A stretch of 30,508 nucleotides of DNA from an uncultured Ruminococcus sp. (GCA_946414115.1 CAMKNF010000005.1:1-30508), one strand, 5' to 3'. Counted from the stretch's first letter, positions 15,690-22,806 are shown. The notes: generated by a model from the sequence alone, not told the origin. Program-made: numbers and translations.

Positions 15690-18482
15690 TCAGGAGTTTT
15701 CTCTGCCTCGTACAAACAGCTTTTCGTAACTTAAATTTTTGTATCTCGGAAGAGTATAGCCCATAGGAACATTTGCGGCACGAAGAAGTGTTCTCGAGTA
15801 GGGCGCAACATTTTCGCCCGTTTCAAAATCATTGGAGGAATCGCTGATATTCAGCAGAGAATTAATATATTCCACGGATTTGTTTGCATCCTTGCTTCTT
15901 GAATTCTGCGACCCTGAAGCAATACTCACAAGTTTGCTGTAAACTGTTCTCTGCAATATAAAATGGTAAACATCAAAATACGAATCCAAAGACGTGATTT
16001 TGTCAACATAAGAGCCGATATAAGAAATCACATTGATATGGTCAACGGAATTTCTGAATTCCTTATACATAGAATCATATCTTTCAGAAAAAGAGTTTTT
16101 ATCACTTACATAGATATAGCGTTTAAGCTTTTGAGCGTCATTATTTCTAAGCTTTCTGACATCTGACTGAACCACTCCGGTAAAAAGTCTTGTAAGAGCG
16201 TCGTAATTATTTTTGACATTAAAAGTATTACGACCAAAAGCAGAGCTGTATTTTCTGCCGAAGAAATATTTATCTCTTTCAAGATAGAAATATCCCAGAA
16301 GATAGCAGGAATTAATCTGAACAAGGTTTTTTACGAAGATATATACAATCGTATAATAAAGCGAAAGCAGGGCTTTTTTCTTTTCTCTTTCGGGCATATC
16401 TCCTTTACGGGACCTATCGCCTTTTTTAACATTTGAAAGCGCTTTTCCGGTAAAGTCATCGAACTTGGTATCTTTAATTAAATCGGCAATTTGATGGATT
16501 TTGTTTCCCTTTGGGGTACTCTCAACTTTGGGATTTACAACAGATTTGTAGTACCTGTCAATCTGGGTATCGGGCATTCTGTTTAGGACAAACTCTGCAA
16601 TAGCTTTATTACGCGCAATTTTACTGATATGAGAAGGATTGAGGTATTTAATGACATATTTGAATCTGCCGGATTCAAGGATATTATTTTTGAAGAAAGC
16701 GCTGAGCTTTGTCTTGGAATCCTTGTCAAAATACTGCTTGTATAATCTGTCCACATCATTTTTAGATACTCCGAGAGTAAGCAAAGCATCCTTATACATA
16801 CTTTCAAGGCTGGCATTTTCATACTTTGTGGTCATTTTTGTGATGCTCTTGATAAAGTTCAGTTCCTCTGCAATCTTACCGCTGTCATTAAACAAGCCGT
16901 ATTTTTCCGAATAATCAGACGGCTTGATTTCGTTCATTCCGACAAGCTCGGAAACGGTTTTGTTGAAAGCGTCAATCACCTGAAACTTACTGATAAGAGA
17001 GGTAAGCAGAATATTGATTTCCTTGCCGTCGAGAAATCTTGAAATGAAATAAACAAGCTTACTGAAATCGTGAGCGTTGTTGTCAATTTCCACCGATTCA
17101 ATCCATGCATGATTGATTTTGATTACATTTTCTCTTTTTTTATAATCGCCGTTACTAAAGGATTTGATAACCTTATTTAATTGTGACTTGAGAGTTTTGT
17201 TATTAAAAAGCTCGTCGGCATACTGTTTGTAGAGCTGTTCCTTTTCGTCATCGTCATGCGATTTACGCAGAGCGTCAACAAAGTTGTCAATAAACTGATT
17301 ATCGTTTTGCGTAAGGTGATGAATTATTACAAGGTCAAAAATCTTGTATAGCTTTGATTTGAAGGTGTTGAGCAGATGTTCGCTGAACGGGAGATTGATA
17401 ATTTGTTGACTAATAGCCGACTCTCTGAGCTTTTTAAGGTTAAAGCCGAGATTTTTATTTGATTTCAGAACAGATAATTCATAAAGCTCGCAGGCAAGAT
17501 TTTTCAAGCCCTCATCGCCCTTAATGTTGAGTGCATTTGCTGCAAGCCAGAGGTTATTTTTTTCGTTGGCAATAAAATTTTTATTGACAGAGCGTACTTT
17601 TTGTCTGAAGGTTTCATCGAGCCGATTTTTCAGATCACCGTTCATAAATTGGTAATCCTTTTTAAAAAGCAAAAATTTATCACCAAAATGACTGACGCTG
17701 TTTCTCAGAAAGTTTATAAGTCCAAGAGAATAGTATATATCTTTCTCCGAATTAAGCTTAGAAACGGTTTTGTTTTTAGAAATTTTTTTATCATTTTTAG
17801 AAGTTTTTTTATCATTTTTAGAAATTATTTCATCATGATAAAAAATATCATCATAATAGATAAAGTTATTTTTAGCATTTGCAATATAATTTTGCAGATC
17901 CTGCTTCTTTTTTCTGACTTTCGGATCATTTCCTGCGCCGAACTGATTATAAGCAACAGAATAATTCAGAGTAAATCCGATTATATCGTTTTTGTGTCCG
18001 TTCTTTCTGTCAAGAGAATTGAGCGTGTATGTGATATTGTTTGCAACCGGAGCAAGAGCCTTTACAATGTCAAAGATATTGTAGGCAATCTGAACACGAA
18101 GGTTGTCTTGAAAATTATCGTCGAAGATTTCCTGCTCAAGCTCGTCCTTTAAGCCGAGAAGGTCAAGTCCCGAATGCTCGTCGGGCTTATCTGTATATCC
18201 TTTTATTGCTGAAGTGCTTTTGCCTGCATTACGGCTTTTTGAAGTAATAACATATCTTTTCTTTTCGGATTTGGCGTCAACAGATATTTTTGACGACTTG
18301 TTTATGTCAGTAGTTTCATTATTGATAATACGTTTTTCAAGGACTGCCTCATTTCCTTTGCCAAAAACTGCAATAACGGTGGTGTCTGCTGAGGTTTTCA
18401 TTACAGACTTGACGCCTGCTGTTTTGGCAGAGCTTTTCTTCTTTGCTTTTATGTCAATGTTTTTAGTTTCGTTTTTCTCCAT
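15690..18482 (-). CDS. cas13d: Cas13d, type VI-D CRISPR RNA-guided RNase
   Basis: Single effector of a type VI-D system: processes its own crRNAs and cleaves target RNA, then collateral RNA, with a composite HEPN site. 930 aa from the ATG at 18482, which follows GAGGTG; a GTG at 18491 would add three residues. The two R-x4-H HEPN motifs are RNSVSH (R260-H265) and RNSVDH (R810-H815), spaced as in known Cas13d (about 920-970 aa). Blocks such as FLDGKEINILLTSLISKF and GFNLKKLRE match Cas13d from Ruminococcus. The first ~85 residues are Lys/Ser/Thr-rich and probably disordered. A heptad ISKNDKK is repeated just before HEPN1. Two arrays lie upstream on the same strand; no cas1 or cas2. Confidence 0.97.
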   Translation of the reverse strand: MEKNETKNIDIKAKKKSSAKTAGVKSVMKTSADTTVIAVFGKGNEAVLEKRIINNETTDINKSSKISVDAKSEKKRYVITSKSRNAGKSTSAIKGYTDKPDEHSGLDLLGLKDELEQEIFDDNFQDNLRVQIAYNIFDIVKALAPVANNITYTLNSLDRKNGHKNDIIGFTLNYSVAYNQFGAGNDPKVRKKKQDLQNYIANAKNNFIYYDDIFYHDEIISKNDKKTSKNDKKISKNKTVSKLNSEKDIYYSLGLINFLRNSVSHFGDKFLLFKKDYQFMNGDLKNRLDETFRQKVRSVNKNFIANEKNNLWLAANALNIKGDEGLKNLACELYELSVLKSNKNLGFNLKKLRESAISQQIINLPFSEHLLNTFKSKLYKIFDLVIIHHLTQNDNQFIDNFVDALRKSHDDDEKEQLYKQYADELFNNKTLKSQLNKVIKSFSNGDYKKRENVIKINHAWIESVEIDNNAHDFSKLVYFISRFLDGKEINILLTSLISKFQVIDAFNKTVSELVGMNEIKPSDYSEKYGLFNDSGKIAEELNFIKSITKMTTKYENASLESMYKDALLTLGVSKNDVDRLYKQYFDKDSKTKLSAFFKNNILESGRFKYVIKYLNPSHISKIARNKAIAEFVLNRMPDTQIDRYYKSVVNPKVESTPKGNKIHQIADLIKDTKFDDFTGKALSNVKKGDRSRKGDMPEREKKKALLSLYYTIVYIFVKNLVQINSCYLLGYFYLERDKYFFGRKYSSAFGRNTFNVKNNYDALTRLFTGVVQSDVRKLRNNDAQKLKRYIYVSDKNSFSERYDSMYKEFRNSVDHINVISYIGSYVDKITSLDSYFDVYHFILQRTVYSKLVSIASGSQNSRSKDANKSVEYINSLLNISDSSNDFETGENVAPYSRTLLRAANVPMGYTLPRYKNLSYEKLFVRGRENS

Positions 18483-18514
18483 TATAATCACCTCGTAAGC
18501 TATGATATATGTAT

Positions 18515-18542
18515 ATTATAACAAATTCGACTGTTTTTTCAA
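18515..18542 (-). promoter_or_regulatory. cas13d promoter
   Basis: On the minus strand TTGAAA (18542-18537), a 16-bp spacer and TATAAT (18520-18515), about 33 bp before the start codon. It lies downstream of the array 1 terminator, so the effector can be expressed independently of the arrays. Confidence 0.7.
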
Positions 18543-18589
18543 TAATATTTTAAATATTTTTATAATTTTTATGATACAATGCAACAAAA

Positions 18590-18611
18590 ACCGCCTGTAC
18601 AAACAGGCGGT
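18590..18611 (-). terminator. Terminator after CRISPR array 1
   Basis: ACCGCCTGT and ACAGGCGGT form a 9-bp stem with a 4-nt loop. On the minus strand the tail is TTTTTGTTGC; on plus it is TTTATTTTTT, so it may work both ways. It lies at the degenerate end of array 1, which supports minus-strand transcription of the array. An almost identical copy follows array 2. Confidence 0.8.
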
Positions 18612-18643
18612 TTTATTTTTTGATTTTCATTTAAGACAGTTAA

Positions 18644-18877
18644 AACGATACAACCCGACAAAATTCAGGGTTATATAACTTAAAGAATTAACGGAAGAGC
18701 GAAACAATGGTTATAGAATCCCGACAAAATTCAGGGTTGTATAACTTTCAACGGCAATAACAGTGACAATGCAATGTTATAGAATCCCGACAAAATTCAG
18801 GGTTGTATAACCGTAATAGTCTTTTGTTCTTTTAAGTTCAGGTTATAGAATCCCGACAAAATTCAAGGTTATACAAC
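18644..18877 (-). CRISPR. Type VI-D CRISPR array 1, 4 repeats and 3 spacers
   Basis: Repeats of 36 bp at 18644-18679, 18710-18745, 18776-18811 and 18842-18877. Spacers are all 30 bp: 18680-18709, 18746-18775, 18812-18841. On the minus strand the repeat starts GTTATA, has a core CCCTGAATTTTGTCGGG and ends ATTCTATAAC. The core folds as CCC-U-GA / UC-GGG, with the bulged U seen in other Cas13d repeats, and the AAC end is typical. Repeat ends are near-palindromic, so orientation rests on three signs: the leader promoter at 19027-19055, the degenerate repeat at 18644 and the terminator beside it. The leader-proximal repeat (18842) has three changes from the consensus. Spacer targets are unknown. 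Confidence 0.95.
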
Positions 18878-19065
18878 TATGTCAAAAAACCTGATAAGAA
18901 AGCCGTTTTCCGGACTTTTTGCAGAAAAATAATGAAGCTTTTGTCACCTTTTTAATGCAATTATTCGGATTTCCGAACCAAAAAACTCTTTGATTTTTCG
19001 GGATTGTGTTGTCTATTGACATTTTTATTATATATCGTTTTTTTGCGTATGTCAACAGTTTTATC
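18878..19065 (-). promoter_or_regulatory. Leader of array 1 with promoter
   Basis: AT-rich leader on the right of array 1. On the minus strand TTGACA (19055-19050), a 17-bp spacer and TATAAT (19032-19027) form a perfect vegetative promoter aimed at the array. The start is expected near 19020, so about 140 nt of leader RNA precede the first repeat. The same promoter occurs in the array 2 leader. Confidence 0.85.
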
Positions 19066-19179
19066 CCGAATTTTTTCGCCGAGTGCCTCGGAGGCAAATC
19101 GAGTGGAAAAGTCGGTTTGTTAGGAGAAAATTGCAGCCCGAATTTTAAATTGATATGTAGGAAACGTTTATTGTATAAC

Positions 19180-19263
19180 TGTAGCGAGCGACGCCCTCGT
19201 CGCTCAAATTCCTTAAACAACGTTGAGTGTTATCAGTGAGCGACGTGGGCGTCGCTCGCTACA
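19180..19263. repeat. Large inverted repeat, REP/MITE-like element between the arrays
   Basis: TGTAGCGAGCGACGCCCTCG and the next six bases (19180-19205) are the inverted complement of 19238-19263 with one mismatch in 26 bp; the loop is 32 nt. The arms are GC-rich in an AT-rich setting. It looks like a small non-coding palindromic element inserted between the two CRISPR cassettes. The remainder of 19066-19366 holds nothing else I can name. Confidence 0.75.
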
Positions 19264-19384
19264 ATATTATATTTACGTTTGTTTTTCAGCCGTGTCCCTA
19301 CGTCAACGTTGCTATAAACCAAACGCTAAATTAAAAGCTTAATTAAAATTATAATCAAAAACATTTTTATACAAATCAACAAAA

Positions 19385-19406
19385 ACCGCCTGCACAAACA
19401 GGCGGT
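19385..19406 (-). terminator. Terminator after CRISPR array 2
   Basis: ACCGCCTG (19385-19392) pairs with CAGGCGGT (19399-19406). On the minus strand the tail is TTTTTGTTG. Copy of the array 1 terminator with one base changed at the top of the stem. Confidence 0.8.
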
Positions 19407-19437
19407 TTTATTTTTTGATTTTCATTTAAGACAGTTA

Positions 19438-19606
19438 AACGATACAACCCGACAAAATTCAGGGTTATATAACGCCGATGTTCAGCGATGAGGATTTACC
19501 ATTGTTATAGAATCCCGACAAAATTCAGGGTTATATAACGAAGAAGACAATGGCTGTGCTTTTAGCAACTGTTATAGAATCCCGACAAAATTCAGGGTTA
19601 TATAAC
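19438..19606 (-). CRISPR. Type VI-D CRISPR array 2, 3 repeats and 2 spacers
   Basis: Repeats of 36 bp at 19438-19473 (degenerate, identical to the end repeat of array 1), 19504-19539 and 19571-19606. Spacers are 19474-19503 (30 bp) and 19540-19570 (31 bp), unrelated to those of array 1. The two intact repeats carry TTATATAAC where the internal array 1 repeats have TTGTATAAC (plus strand). Oriented on the minus strand by its leader promoter at 19755-19783, with the same terminator downstream. Confidence 0.94.
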
Positions 19607-19794
19607 TATGTCAAAAACCTGATAAGAAAGCCGTTTTCCGGACTTTTTGCAGAAAAATAATGAAGCTTTTGTCACCTTTTTAATGCAATTATTCGAATTT
19701 ACGAACCAAAAAACTCTTTGATTTTTCGGGATTGTGTTGTCTTTTGTCATTTTTATTATATATCGTTTTTTAGCGTATGTCAATAGTTTTATCA
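19607..19794 (-). promoter_or_regulatory. Leader of array 2 with promoter
   Basis: On the minus strand TTGACA (19783-19778), a 17-bp spacer and TATAAT (19760-19755): perfect consensus, as in copy 1. The -35 region contains TATGTCAATA (plus strand), the same 10-mer as the half-site of the inverted repeat in front of the neighbouring membrane protein gene. Confidence 0.85.
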
Positions 19795-19834
19795 CGTAAT
19801 TCTTTTATACTGCAAAACTTTTTGTTAAAGCATC

Positions 19835-19884
19835 TATGTCAATATAGTACAAATATTGACATATTTCAATGCGGATATTATAAT
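19835..19884 (+). promoter_or_regulatory. Promoter and inverted-repeat operator of the 399-aa membrane protein
   Basis: TTGACA (19856-19861), a 17-bp spacer and TATAAT (19879-19884): perfect consensus. An inverted repeat TATGTCAATAT / ATATTGACATA (19835-19845 and 19853-19863, 7-nt spacer) covers the -35 box, a layout typical of a repressor site. Confidence 0.75.
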
Positions 19885-19915
19885 ATTTATACTATCTTAA
19901 ATACGGAGGTCTGTT

Positions 19916-21115
19916 ATGAAAAGCATAGGCTTTTATATATTACCATTCAGAATTTCAGATACCGGCTTATTTGAAAAACATTTAGATAATATCGGATTTC
20001 GTGAGGCTCACGATTTGTTTTCGATACATTACCTGCTGAGATATACTGTTGAACAAACCCCGGACGGCAAAAAAACGTTTAAATGTTTCATATTATCTGA
20101 GAAAGCAGAGGGTATTGCCGATTATTTGTGCTTTGATGTGAATTTATCACTGCAGAAAATAAGCATTGTTATGTTTGAAAACAGTATAGGCTACCTTATT
20201 TATAAAATGGAATATCTTACCGATGATGTGGAGCAGATTATTGAAATTTCTTCAAAAACAAAGGTGTATGAAAATCAATTCAAGTATAACTCCCTTAAGA
20301 AATCTGCCGATTATATTCTCGGAATTGAAAGCGGAAATATAAATATTTTCTTTCATCTTTCTGAGATTGCAAATAAAAACTCTCACATATTTCAATACAT
20401 AAACGTTGAGGACTTTAATTTAATTTCCGATGAACAGAGATTCAGGCTCCGCAACGGTTACGATAATTCATTCAGGTATAACGAAAATGACAGGACTCAT
20501 ACAAATTTTGAGTACAAGCCGTTTCCGTACATATACTGGACTGCCGGTCAGAGCTCACTTGTCTGCATAACAGAGGATAACTGCAAGGAAAACAGAACAT
20601 TTCTACACAAGGTTCTTCCGGTAAATATAGAAAACGATTATCTTCTTATGTATCTTCTGACTCTTCATCAGCGTTATTCTTCATTTGCTTTTATGTTCGA
20701 TATTTCCAAATATAAGGATAACGACAAAAAAATCGCTGAAATCAATAGGGATATAACAAAGTTTCAGCTTGAGTCAAGCTTTTATATGGTTTCAGATGAA
20801 CGTGTGTATCAGGATTTGTATTCTATGCTGAGAAAAACTATGGATATTGAAATTCTGTTCCGAGACATCAAGGAAATCAATGAAAGATTCAAGAACATCA
20901 GGGATGATTATAATAACAAAAGAGAACGTGTTGCAGGTACGGCTATTACTGTTTTGTCTCTTATGACTGTTTTCTCGGCTCTCATTGATTTCTCATCCTT
21001 TCTTGACAGATTCTCAGGCGCAAGCTTTGTTAATACGATTGCAAGCTCTGTAATTATCGTTGCGATTGCGTTTATTTCGGTATTCACCTATTTGCACTAT
21101 ATTAAAAAATTATAA
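19916..21115 (+). CDS. Unrecognised membrane-anchored protein beside the Cas13d arrays
   Basis: 399 aa; no family recognised. A large soluble N-terminal part (about 1-270), a predicted long helical region (about 265-338, rich in Glu/Lys/Asp/Arg), then two hydrophobic helices at about 340-361 and 371-393 separated by a short loop, ending in YIKKL. This resembles the topology of CorA-type channels, but the GMN signature is absent and I do not claim homology. GGAGG precedes the ATG at 19916. It diverges from array 2 with 120 bp between leader and start codon, under its own perfect promoter and operator. Membrane accessory proteins are known for other type VI systems (Csx27, Csx28 with Cas13b) and CorA-like proteins for some type III systems. 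A role with Cas13d here is inference from position. Confidence 0.6.
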   Translation: MKSIGFYILPFRISDTGLFEKHLDNIGFREAHDLFSIHYLLRYTVEQTPDGKKTFKCFILSEKAEGIADYLCFDVNLSLQKISIVMFENSIGYLIYKMEYLTDDVEQIIEISSKTKVYENQFKYNSLKKSADYILGIESGNINIFFHLSEIANKNSHIFQYINVEDFNLISDEQRFRLRNGYDNSFRYNENDRTHTNFEYKPFPYIYWTAGQSSLVCITEDNCKENRTFLHKVLPVNIENDYLLMYLLTLHQRYSSFAFMFDISKYKDNDKKIAEINRDITKFQLESSFYMVSDERVYQDLYSMLRKTMDIEILFRDIKEINERFKNIRDDYNNKRERVAGTAITVLSLMTVFSALIDFSSFLDRFSGASFVNTIASSVIIVAIAFISVFTYLHYIKKL

Positions 21116-21248
21116 TTCTGTTTAAGCATTTTTCAGACCGTAATCCTATGCAATAATATTAATTATAATTAAGAAGAAACTTAACAAATCTTAATTATTT
21201 AAAGATATATTTTGTGATTTGAAATTATAGATAGCTAACTTATTTATA

Positions 21249-21288
21249 TTGACTTTTTATTATATGTACATTATAATGTACATATAAT
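21249..21288 (+). promoter_or_regulatory. Toxin-antitoxin promoter with 30-bp palindromic operator
   Basis: TTGACT (21249-21254), a 17-bp spacer and TATAAT (21272-21277). A perfect 30-bp palindrome spans 21259-21288 and includes the -10 box. It holds two TGTACA hexamers (21265-21270, 21277-21282) with centres 12 bp apart, as in the known YefM-YoeB operator of E. coli. Autorepression by the antitoxin complex is therefore expected. The preceding 21116-21248 is AT-rich with nothing else noted. Confidence 0.85.
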
Positions 21289-21306
21289 GTTATGGGAGGT
21301 AATGCA

Positions 21307-21546
21307 ATGATTAATACAAATGTAACTAATTTTAGAAAACAACTTTTTGAACTAATTGACCAGACAATTAAGTACAATGAGCCTGTAAACATTAGCACCA
21401 AAAACGGAAACGCAGTATTAATGAGTGAAGAAGAATACAATAATTTAATTGAAACGATGTATCTTAATTCTATTCCTGGTATGAGAGAAAAGCTTGAAGA
21501 AGGCATTAATACTCCGATTGAGGAGTGTGACGAATTTGAATGGTAA
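21307..21546 (+). CDS. yefM: Antitoxin, Phd/YefM family
   Basis: 79 aa from the ATG at 21307, preceded by GGGAGG; an earlier ATG at 21292 would overlap that site. The N-terminal half (NTNVTNFRKQLFELIDQTIKYNEPVNISTKNGNAVLMSEEEYNNL, given here for positions 3-47 in pieces: NTNVTNFRKQL, PVNISTKNG, AVLMSEEEYNNL) is the Phd/YefM DNA-binding dimerisation fold. The acidic C-terminus (about 50-79) would wrap and neutralise the toxin. It represses its own promoter through the palindrome upstream (family knowledge plus the matching operator). The gene overlaps the toxin start by 11 bp. Confidence 0.92.
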   Translation: MINTNVTNFRKQLFELIDQTIKYNEPVNISTKNGNAVLMSEEEYNNLIETMYLNSIPGMREKLEEGINTPIEECDEFEW

Positions 21547-21811
21547 CTATAAGTTGATGATAACGAAATCGGCGCAAAAGGATAAGGAAAAAATCAAACA
21601 ATATCCTGCACTCAAACGTAATGTTGAAAATCTCCTTATGCTTATAGCAGCAAATCCGTTTCAAAATCCTCCGCCGTATGAGAAACTCGTTGGAAATCTT
21701 AAGGAGTGTTATTCACGTAGAATAAACTCTCAGCATAGACTTGTTTATACGGTATATGAGGAAGAAAAAATTATTAAAATTATTTCAATGTGGTCACTTT
21801 ATGAATTTTAA
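21536..21811 (+). CDS. yoeB: Toxin, Txe/YoeB family mRNA interferase
   Basis: About 91 aa from a TTG start at 21536, with AGGAG at 21521-21525. An ATG at 21557 is possible but would remove the family's first strand. YoeB/Txe toxins are ribosome-dependent endoribonucleases of the RelE fold. Recognisable are ITKSAQKDKEKIKQYP, then PFQNPPPYEKLVGNLKECYS, RRINSQHRLVYTVY and ISMWSLYEF, which hold the usual Glu, Arg and C-terminal His/Tyr catalytic region; here SLYEF replaces the more usual THYE-like end. Followed directly by a terminator. Confidence 0.92.
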   Translation: MNGNYKLMITKSAQKDKEKIKQYPALKRNVENLLMLIAANPFQNPPPYEKLVGNLKECYSRRINSQHRLVYTVYEEEKIIKIISMWSLYEF

Positions 21812-21813
21812 AT

Positions 21814-21848
21814 AAAAGCACTTAACTTGTTTGGTTAGGTGCTTTTTT
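21814..21848 (+). terminator. Terminator of the toxin-antitoxin operon
   Basis: AAAAGCACTTAAC (21814-21826) pairs with GTTAGGTGCTTTT (21834-21846) with one G-T pair and a 7-nt loop, followed by TTTTTT. Confidence 0.85.
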
Positions 21849-22010
21849 ATTTATTTTTCGCAATTTTTAGACATTTTAAAAATCCTGTAATCGGTCATCG
21901 CTCAGATTTCAATCCGAATAAATTTAATACTTTCCGTAAAACTCAAAAATTAAAATAAAAAGTTTATTTTTCCATATAAAGTTAAAACTATATTAAAACG
22001 GGGTGATATT

Positions 22011-22247
22011 TTGAAAATAGAATTTCGTAAATGTCCTTACAAATTGGTTTTGGTTTGGCTCAGTAAAGAGGAAAGCGAGAACAAAAATATTCTCTCATCT
22101 CTGCAACCGCAGTTCAAGGAATGGAGAGCTAATAAATATCAGCCCGTTGTTTTTGAATCCGGCACACGAAACTTAGAGGACGATATGTATATGCTTATGA
22201 AACATAATTATGAGGTTTTAGCTAAAGAAGAAATCATTGAAAATTAG
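22011..22247 (+). CDS. Small hypothetical protein
   Basis: 78 aa from a TTG at 22011 preceded by GGGGTGAT. Sequence features: KCPYKLVLVWLSKEE near the start and a C-terminal helix. No signal peptide or membrane segment and no family recognised. The start context and clean reading frame make it likely to be real. It is convergent with the following minus-strand fragment, 12 bp away, and separated from the toxin-antitoxin operon by a terminator. Confidence 0.55.
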   Translation: MKIEFRKCPYKLVLVWLSKEESENKNILSSLQPQFKEWRANKYQPVVFESGTRNLEDDMYMLMKHNYEVLAKEEIIEN

Positions 22248-22259
22248 TAAGCAACCTCA

Positions 22260-22622
22260 TTACGGTACGTTTAATTCGTACCGATACATAACTTGATTTT
22301 CATTTTCAGCGCCCAAAACAAAAGGAACCGAATTAAGTAAAATTTCTATTCTATCCTCACCCGGTACGAGTTCTGTACTTTCACGGCTCAGTTCAAGTCC
22401 GGAAATGTGGGTAAGCTCCTCGGCAAAACCTTCAGCGAGCTGATGCAGGAACAATCCCGATGCATAAAAGCAATCGGGGCATTTATGAAAAGCAAGCGCA
22501 TACAGCGTTTCATAGGGCGCTTTAGCAAAACCCTCCGCCAGATTTTTCGCTTCTTTTTCCGTATAGACATTCTCGTCTACACGGAAGCCTTCTTTAGTGA
22601 TGAGAAACCTTAATTTTTCCAT
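22260..22622 (-). CDS. Hypothetical protein, possible N-terminal fragment of a larger helicase-like protein
   Basis: About 120 aa. The ATG at 22622 follows AGAGG at good spacing; another ATG lies two codons earlier. The segment LVPGEDRIEILLNSVPFVLGAE resembles, from memory, a conserved block in the N-terminal region of large clostridial SNF2/DEAD-type helicases, where LLxSVPFVLGAEYI is followed by several hundred further residues. Here the frame ends about 15 residues later with unrelated sequence. It may be a truncated remnant or a stand-alone protein; I cannot decide without a search. Confidence 0.5.
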   Translation of the reverse strand: MEKLRFLITKEGFRVDENVYTEKEAKNLAEGFAKAPYETLYALAFHKCPDCFYASGLFLHQLAEGFAEELTHISGLELSRESTELVPGEDRIEILLNSVPFVLGAENENQVMYRYELNVP

Positions 22623-22806
22623 TTTCATCCTCTTGTCTATACAATCGCTCTACAGAATCTTTATGTGTTAATGATATTATAATCCGTTATCTAAATCAGT
22701 ACAAGCACTTTTTGATGAATAGAATCATCGTTCTTTTCTCTGCATTATTAATTTGAACCAACACATAACTTAATTTTGTTTTTTATTAGAATGATAATAA
22801 AAAATT

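Larger units (their letters stand above)
18573..19065. repeat. Duplicated CRISPR cassette, copy 1 (terminator-array-leader)
   Basis: This ~490-bp segment and 19367-19794 are copies of one unit. Terminator, a 31-bp spacer sequence, degenerate end repeat, leader and leader promoter are nearly identical in both. Only the number and identity of spacers differ (three here, two in the other). Leaders are 188 bp each and differ by scattered substitutions and small indels, so the duplication is not brand new. Confidence 0.88.
19367..19794. repeat. Duplicated CRISPR cassette, copy 2
   Basis: Second copy of the terminator-array-leader unit described at 18573-19065. Its right edge, just after TTTTATCACG near 19794, is where similarity to copy 1 ends. 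Confidence 0.88.

Noticed and set aside
17601..18152. 183-codon plus-strand frame inside cas13d
   Set aside because: Shadow of the real minus-strand gene; hydrophobic low-complexity product and no ribosome binding site.
18882..19220. Minus-strand frame across leader 1, and its counterpart 19598-19795 across leader 2, giving similar peptides
   Set aside because: The similarity comes from the duplicated leader. The few differences I compared all change amino acids, the start would coincide with the transcription start, and there is no ribosome binding site.
19916..21115. Membrane protein beside the arrays as a WYL or Csx27/Csx28 homologue
   Set aside because: I see no WYL motif or matching sequence blocks; only topology and position are comparable, so it is left unnamed.
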